Shown one piece after another: positions 32,647-38,006 of a stretch of DNA of 38,006 bases. Made by a program: the position numbers and the translations under genes. The stretch covers positions 1 through 38,006 of the forward strand of contig JACCTY010000182.1 in NCBI GenBank assembly GCA_013812145.1. Reading direction: 5' to 3'. Source of the DNA: Geodermatophilaceae bacterium (lineage in GTDB: Bacteria; Actinomycetota; Actinomycetes; Mycobacteriales; Geodermatophilaceae). Under the pieces are notes generated by a model, which was not told where the DNA came from, searched no databases, and was given only the letters and a program-made list of their open reading frames with translations. The first letter of the stretch is position 1; every line of letters begins with the position of its first letter.

Positions 32647-34331
32647 CGCCGCCCCGCCTCCTGCGCTGCGTGCACCGCGGCGGTGGTGGCCGGCGTTCGC
32701 GGCTCCGGGACCAGCGGCAACGGCGAGTGGGTGAGTTCCATCCCCGCTCGGATCGGAAGGGTCAGCCGGAACTGTGCTCCATCACCAGGTTCGCCCCATG
32801 CCTGCAGCCACCCGCCATGCAGGTGCGCGTCCTCGAGGCTGATCGACAGCCCCAGCCCGGTGCCTCCCAGCCCCTTGCTCCGCGACGGATCGGCCCGCCA
32901 GAAACGGCTGAAGACCTGCGCCGCCTCCCCCGGCTTGAGCCCGATGCCGTGGTCGCGGACGGTGATGGCCGCTGCGTTGTCGTCGCCCGCGACGGCGATC
33001 TCCACGGGCAGCCCCTCCCCGTGCTCGACCGCGTTGACGATCAGGTTGCGCACGATCCGCTCGACGCGCCGCGGGTCGACCTCGGCCAGCACGGCCCGCC
33101 CGCCGACCGCCACGATGAGCTCGCTGCCCTGTCGGGCAGCCACCGGGTGGGTCGCCACGCAGACCCGGTCGACGAGTTTGCGCAGGTCGGTCGTCTCGGC
33201 GTCGAGGACCGCCGCGCCGGCGTCGTACCGGCTGATCTCCAGCAGGTCGTTCAGCAGCGCTTCGAACCGGTTGACCTCGGCCTGCAGAAGTTCGGTCGAG
33301 CGGGCGACGGCAGCCGGAAAGTCCTCCCGCGCGGCGTACAGCAGATCCGCCGCCATCCGCACCGTCGTCAGCGGCGTGCGCAGCTCGTGGGACACGTCGC
33401 TGGTGAACCGCTGCTGCAACCGGGACAGTTGCTCCAGCTGCCGGATCTGCAGCTGCAGGCTCGCGGCCATGTCGTTGAAGCTCGTCGCCAACACGGCCAT
33501 GTCGTCCTCGCCGCGCACCTGCATCCGGTCCTCGAGCCGGCCCGACGCCAGCCGCTCGGCGGTCCTGGCCGCAGCGCGCACGGGGCGTACCAGGTGCCGC
33601 GCGACGGCAGCCCCGATCGCCCCGACGAGCAGCACCAGCGCGAGCCCCGAGAGGACGACCGTGCCCTGGATCAGCGCCAGGCTGGTCTGCTCCTGGTCCA
33701 GCGGAAACAGGTAGTACAGCTCGAAGTCGTCGATGCTGCTCGGGATCGGCGAGCCGACGAGCAAGGTCGTGACCGGCACGCCGTTGCCAAGGTCCACGGT
33801 GGCCAGCTGATAGCTCTGCACGCCGTTTCGCACCTCGGCCCGCAACGTCTCCGGCACACTCAGGGCCAGGGCGTTGAGCCCCGCGACCGGTATCGCCTCC
33901 TCACCGGCGCCGGTGAACATGACCACGTAGAAGCTGCCGGCCGGCCCGCCACGTTCGGTCAGCTGCAGCCTGGTGCGGTCGAGGGTTGTCCGCACGTCGT
34001 CACCGTTGATCGGGTCGACCGCAGCCAGCTGCGATTGGGCGTACCGGATCCCGTTGGTGGACTGGGCGATCGCCGCGGTGGTCTTGACGCCGAGGATCTG
34101 GTCACGGATCTGAGTCAGCAGGATCAAGCCGATCACCAGGACGACGACGCCGCAGAGCAGCACCGTCGTGACGGTGACCCGCAGCTGCAGCGACCGCCGC
34201 CAGTGCCGGCGAAGCTTGCCCGGCACCGCCCGCAGACGAGACAGCGACCCCGCCCGCCGCCGACCACTGCGCTCCGGCGGTGTGCTCGCGATCGACGACG
34301 GGCTCACCGACCCCGCCCCCGGATCCTGCAT
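32643..34331 (-). CDS. mtrB: Sensor histidine kinase MtrB
   Basis: A 562-residue kinase partnered with MtrA in control of cell wall and cell division genes. It has a basic cytoplasmic start, TM1 (about 53-73), an extracytoplasmic sensor domain (about 74-220), TM2 (about 222-246), HAMP (about 246-298), HisKA with phospho-acceptor His315 in SDVSHELRTPL, and a HATPase domain with NLIVNAVEHGEG, DHGIGLKP and GLGGTGLGLSI. Length is typical. ATG at 34331 lies 3 nt after the mtrA stop; the AGGA that would serve as its ribosome site sits in the loop of a hairpin (34333-34358). Confidence 0.96.
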   Translation of the reverse strand: MQDPGAGSVSPSSIASTPPERSGRRRAGSLSRLRAVPGKLRRHWRRSLQLRVTVTTVLLCGVVVLVIGLILLTQIRDQILGVKTTAAIAQSTNGIRYAQSQLAAVDPINGDDVRTTLDRTRLQLTERGGPAGSFYVVMFTGAGEEAIPVAGLNALALSVPETLRAEVRNGVQSYQLATVDLGNGVPVTTLLVGSPIPSSIDDFELYYLFPLDQEQTSLALIQGTVVLSGLALVLLVGAIGAAVARHLVRPVRAAARTAERLASGRLEDRMQVRGEDDMAVLATSFNDMAASLQLQIRQLEQLSRLQQRFTSDVSHELRTPLTTVRMAADLLYAAREDFPAAVARSTELLQAEVNRFEALLNDLLEISRYDAGAAVLDAETTDLRKLVDRVCVATHPVAARQGSELIVAVGGRAVLAEVDPRRVERIVRNLIVNAVEHGEGLPVEIAVAGDDNAAAITVRDHGIGLKPGEAAQVFSRFWRADPSRSKGLGGTGLGLSISLEDAHLHGGWLQAWGEPGDGAQFRLTLPIRAGMELTHSPLPLVPEPRTPATTAAVHAAQEAGRR

Positions 34332-34332
34332 G

Positions 34333-34358
34333 GGCTACCGGGATCCTGCCCGGTAACC
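34333..34358 (-). promoter_or_regulatory. Hairpin at the mtrA stop / mtrB ribosome site
   Basis: On the mRNA strand GGTTACCGGG (34358-34349) pairs with CCCGGTAGCC (34342-34333) through 10 bp, counting one G-U, with a six-nt loop CAGGAT. The loop carries AGGA, the only Shine-Dalgarno-like run for mtrB; the 3' arm contains the mtrA stop TAG (34337-34335), and the mtrB ATG begins 2 nt after it. A ribosome ending mtrA would open the stem, so this could couple translation of kinase to regulator (inference). Confidence 0.55.
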
Positions 34359-35012
34359 CACGCCGCGCACGGTCAACACGACGGTCGGGTTTTCCGGGTC
34401 GAGTTCGACCTTCGAGCGCAACCGCTGGACGTGCACGTTCACGAGGCGAGTGTCCGCCGCGTGCCGGTAGCCCCACACCTGCTCCAGCAGTGCCTCCCGG
34501 CTGAAGACCTGCCGAGGTTTGCGGGCCAACGCCACCAAGAGGTCGAACTCCAGCGGGGTCAGGGCGATCGGCTCAGCGTCGCGGGCCACCAGATGGCCGG
34601 GGACGTCGATCACGAGATCGCCGATGGACAGGCTCTCGGGCTGCTCGCTCTCGCCCCGGCGCAGCTGGGCGCGAACGCGGGCGACGAGTTCCTTGGGTTT
34701 GAACGGCTTGACTACGTAGTCGTCGGCTCCTGACTCCAGACCGAGCACCACGTCGACGGTGTCGGTCTTGGCGGTGAGCATCACGATGGGTACGACGGAC
34801 TCGGCGCGAATTGCCCTGCAGACATCGATTCCGCTGGCGCCTGGCAGCATCAGGTCGAGCAGGACCAGATCCGGCCGCACGTCACGAAACGCGCTCAGCG
34901 CGCGGATCCCGTCCCCGACGAATGACGGCTCGTAGCCCTCCGCTCGCAGCACGATGCCGAGCATCTCCGCCAGCGCCGGATCGTCGTCGACCACGAGCAC
35001 GCGTCCCGTCAT
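34335..35012 (-). CDS. mtrA: Response regulator MtrA
   Basis: A 225-residue OmpR/PhoB-type regulator. The receiver domain has D9-D10-D11 in VVDDDP, phospho-acceptor Asp53 in LVLLDLMLPG, and the lysine in DDYVVKPFKPKEL. The winged-helix domain (about 128-223) has LTPLEFDLLVALARKPRQVFSRE, VWGYRHAADTRLVNVHVQRLRSKVE and VLTVRGVGYRAGSR. It is near-identical in pattern to mycobacterial and streptomycete MtrA, an essential regulator of cell division, cell wall and, in some species, replication genes. ATG at 35012 is 15 nt after the unknown gene's stop, so it may be cotranscribed from the ahcY side. Confidence 0.97.
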   Translation of the reverse strand: MTGRVLVVDDDPALAEMLGIVLRAEGYEPSFVGDGIRALSAFRDVRPDLVLLDLMLPGASGIDVCRAIRAESVVPIVMLTAKTDTVDVVLGLESGADDYVVKPFKPKELVARVRAQLRRGESEQPESLSIGDLVIDVPGHLVARDAEPIALTPLEFDLLVALARKPRQVFSREALLEQVWGYRHAADTRLVNVHVQRLRSKVELDPENPTVVLTVRGVGYRAGSR

Positions 35013-35027
35013 GCGCTCATCGTCCCA

Positions 35028-35651
35028 CTACCGACGGTCGTGCAGTGCTCGTCCGGGCGGCGAGTCCAACTCGGCGAGACCGATCGACGGTGAGGCGAGA
35101 ACTACATCGCCAGCGATGTGGACGGTTTCCTGCTCGGCGGTGTCGATATCGACCAGCTCGTACGCCGACACGTCCAACGTTCCGAGTTCGCCGAGATGCG
35201 ACTGCACTCCGGTGAGCCGCCACTGCTGGTGCAGGCGACGCGCCCCCAGTACGCCGGACAGCGCCACCAGCCTGACCCGCACCGGATCTCCGGAACGCGG
35301 AACCGTCGCCGCCGTGGCGATCAGCAGCGCGGGACTGACGCCGGTGAATCCGCTCGCTCGCTCCCGGTGTTCGGTCGCCTCGGCGGTGCCGTCCTCGGCC
35401 GGGCGGCGCACCCACGAAAGCTCGTGACCGGTGCTGCCGCCGCGAAGCGACCAGCCGCCGGAGACGACCGCCAGCCGCAGTTGCCGGCCGCAGGCATCCA
35501 GAGTCAGATCGACCGAGCCCATGTGATGACCGTCCGACGTGGACAGCCGGGAGACGAAGCGCCACCCGGAACCGCCGGCAGCGCACTGGAACCGCTCCAG
35601 CAGCCGCACCCGGCCACCGGCATCGAGATGCTCGTATGTACCGGCCGGCAC
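35028..35651 (-). CDS. Conserved protein of unknown function, upstream of mtrA
   Basis: A 207-residue protein that I do not recognise. It looks beta-rich: GGSGWRFVSRLSTSDG, MGSVDLTLDACGRQLRLAVVSGGWSLRGG and VRVRLVALSGVLGARRLHQQWRLTGVQ, ending in an acidic sheet (DVSAYELVDIDTAEQETVHIAGDVVLASP). The alternating strands with a LDACGRQLRLAVV..GW..RG pattern are reminiscent of putative glycolipid-binding/lipocalin-like barrels, but this is only an impression. No signal peptide or membrane helix is visible. The start is GTG at 35651, 3 nt after the stop of the ahcY paralog; mtrA follows. It occupies the place of tmk in the mycobacterial order. Confidence 0.7.
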   Translation of the reverse strand: MPAGTYEHLDAGGRVRLLERFQCAAGGSGWRFVSRLSTSDGHHMGSVDLTLDACGRQLRLAVVSGGWSLRGGSTGHELSWVRRPAEDGTAEATEHRERASGFTGVSPALLIATAATVPRSGDPVRVRLVALSGVLGARRLHQQWRLTGVQSHLGELGTLDVSAYELVDIDTAEQETVHIAGDVVLASPSIGLAELDSPPGRALHDRR

Positions 35652-35654
35652 GGC

Positions 35655-36908
35655 TCAACCGCCGTTGCGCCAGGACGTCAGGTACGCCTCCTGCGCCGTG
35701 TCCAGGGTGTCGATGCGCACTCCCATCGCATCGAGTTGCAGCATCGCCAGGCCGTCGTCGATCTCCGTCGGCACGTCGTACACCCCAGGAGCCAGCGTTC
35801 CTGCGTTCGCGGCCAGCCACTCGACGCAGAGGGCCTGCCCGGCGTAGCTCACGTCCATGACCGCCGGAGGATGACCCTCGGCGGCGGCGAGGTTCACCAG
35901 CCGACCCTCGGCGAGCACGAGCAGCCGACGGCCGCCGGCCAGCAGGTACTCGTCTACGTGTGGACGAATCTCGGGGTGAACGTCCACACAGTGTGCGCGC
36001 AGCCAGGCGACGTCGATCTCGAGGTCGAAGTGCCCGCTGTTGGCCAGGATCGCGTTGTCCTTCATGACCGCGAAGTGTCGCTCGGCCAGTACGCCGCGGC
36101 TGCCGGTGACAGTCACGAATACATCGCCCTCAGCGGCGGCGTCACACATGGGCAGCACTTGAAAGCCGGCCATGGCCGCCTCCAGTGCCCGGGTTGGATC
36201 GACCTCGGTCACGATGACGCTGGCACCAAGTCCGCGGGCCCGATCGGCTACGCCCTTGCCGCAGTTGCCGAAACCGGCCACGACGACGGTACGGCCGGCC
36301 AACAGCACGTTCGTCGAGCGAAGGATTGCGTCCACTGTGGACTGTCCGGTGCCATGCCGATTCGCGAAGCTCTGCTGGATGCCACTGTCGTTGACGGCCA
36401 CGACGGGGAAGCGTAGGGCGGACTCCGCGGACATCGCGCGCAGCCGCAGTACGCCGGTGGTCGTCTGCTCGCAACCGCCCTGCACGGCCGGCAGCAGGTC
36501 GAGATGTGTGGTGTGCAGCCGGCCGACGAGGTCGCACCCGTCGTCCAGTACGAGATGTGGTCCGGTGGCCAACGCGCGTTCGAGGTGCTGGTCGTAGGTC
36601 GCCCGGTCCGCGCCGCGCCGTGCCTGGACGTCGATGCCGTAGCGGTGTGCCAGCACCGCGACGACGTCGTCCTGAGTGGACAGTGGATTCGCCGCAGCCA
36701 GGTGCAGGTCGGCGCCACCGGCCCGCAGGACCAGCATCAGGTTGGCGGTTTCCGCGGTGACGTGCAGCGCCGCGACGATCCGCAGGCCGGCCAGCGGCCG
36801 GGTGCGCTCGAAACGCTCGCTGATCTGCGCCAGGGCCGGCATGGCGCGCTGCGCCCAGACGAGTCGGAGGAGCCCCTGATCGCTCAGGGACTCCTCCGCC
36901 GTGCCCAC
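35655..36908 (-). CDS. Short (archaeal/Thermotoga-type) S-adenosylhomocysteine hydrolase paralog lacking catalytic residues
   Basis: A 417-residue relative of AhcY of the short type: like the Thermotoga enzyme it lacks the long insertion and the C-terminal KxxHYRY tail, ending near YLTSWRNGG. The fold is kept: LHVTAETANL with His49 (human H55), NPLSTQDDV, GFGNCGKG NAD loop, NSGHFDLEID (human H301 region), LLVLAEGRLVNLAAAEGHP. But aligned to human SAHH, E156 is Gln148, K186 is Gln178, D190 is Ala182 and C195 is Thr187 (the last also Thr in Thermotoga). The first three bind or activate the substrate ribose, so hydrolase activity is doubtful. It could be a pseudoenzyme, a regulator of AhcY, or act on a different nucleoside. 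Start GTG 36908, 8 nt after the ahcY stop; the frame could start elsewhere. Confidence 0.85.
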   Translation of the reverse strand: MGTAEESLSDQGLLRLVWAQRAMPALAQISERFERTRPLAGLRIVAALHVTAETANLMLVLRAGGADLHLAAANPLSTQDDVVAVLAHRYGIDVQARRGADRATYDQHLERALATGPHLVLDDGCDLVGRLHTTHLDLLPAVQGGCEQTTTGVLRLRAMSAESALRFPVVAVNDSGIQQSFANRHGTGQSTVDAILRSTNVLLAGRTVVVAGFGNCGKGVADRARGLGASVIVTEVDPTRALEAAMAGFQVLPMCDAAAEGDVFVTVTGSRGVLAERHFAVMKDNAILANSGHFDLEIDVAWLRAHCVDVHPEIRPHVDEYLLAGGRRLLVLAEGRLVNLAAAEGHPPAVMDVSYAGQALCVEWLAANAGTLAPGVYDVPTEIDDGLAMLQLDAMGVRIDTLDTAQEAYLTSWRNGG

Positions 36909-36916
36909 GTGGCCGA

Positions 36917-38006
<1,090 letters not shown>

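Noticed and set aside
32487-34733. A 748-codon open frame on the plus strand
   Set aside because: It is antisense to lpqB, mtrB and part of mtrA, all firmly identified. Its composition (R, P, H, Q-rich with no domain) is that of a GC-driven shadow frame.
35118-36416. A 432-codon plus-strand open frame
   Set aside because: It is antisense to the unknown gene upstream of mtrA and to the ahcY paralog; no domain or motif is visible.

Overview
The window is high-GC DNA with dense, often overlapping genes, many GTG starts (and at least one TTG), and an actinobacterial gene set. The right-hand third carries ahcY, mtrA, mtrB, lpqB, a ComF-type gene, a long hibernation-promoting factor and, further left, secA. 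This is the order known from mycobacteria (sahH-tmk-mtrA-mtrB-lpqB-...-hpf-secA1), but with a second ahcY-like gene and an unknown gene where tmk would be, and about 5 kb of accessory genes between hpf and secA. Together with the Rv3235-family, DUF6912, DUF6758 and DUF2332 genes, this points to a non-mycobacterial actinobacterium. I cannot name the genus.

Layout. 0-3.8 kb: a truncated DUF6758 gene, a NUDIX hydrolase, a small membrane-protein gene with an apparent 1-nt frameshift, and a leftward run of WXG100 - SUFU-domain - DUF2332 - MaoC genes. 3.9-8.9 kb: tryptophan 2,3-dioxygenase and, divergent from it, a 1378-residue FHA-FtsK/SpoIIIE ATPase of the type VII secretion EccC/EssC kind. 8.6-12 kb: a TylF-like methyltransferase (its ORF runs antisense into the ATPase gene), the proline-catabolic dehydrogenase pruA and a lipoprotein, closed by an elaborate hairpin. 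12-18.3 kb: eight leftward genes in two nearly gapless chains: SAF-domain protein, CpaE-like ATPase, antitoxin, PIN toxin and HAD hydrolase, then WS/DGAT acyltransferase, patatin and DUF6912.

18.3-21.2 kb: a BldC-like HTH protein, an unknown convergent gene, then a rightward chain of LysM protein, Rv3235-family protein and a second VapBC pair. 21.3-24.2 kb: secA. 24.2-26.9 kb: two tandem GNAT acetyltransferase genes made by a segmental duplication that also copied the 3' end of a DUF559/AbiEi-like nuclease-type gene, with three related inverted repeats. 26.9-30.1 kb: a trehalose-synthase-like GH13 enzyme, an LLM flavin oxidoreductase and hpf, overlapping by 4 nt each. 30.2-38 kb: comF-like, lpqB, mtrB, mtrA, an unknown gene, a short archaeal/Thermotoga-type ahcY paralog lacking several catalytic residues, and canonical ahcY cut by the window end.

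Best leads: (1) the ahcY paralog looks like a pseudoenzyme, directly downstream of the intact gene and upstream of mtrAB; (2) a minimal type VII-like locus with a WXG100 protein carrying WxA instead of WxG, a SUFU protein (a family with predicted immunity members) and an FHA-EccC, with no EccB/D/E or MycP in view; (3) a small hairpin family of ACTGGTCACRAACRAC type around the DUF559-like gene. No tRNA, rRNA, CRISPR array or recognisable insertion sequence was seen.
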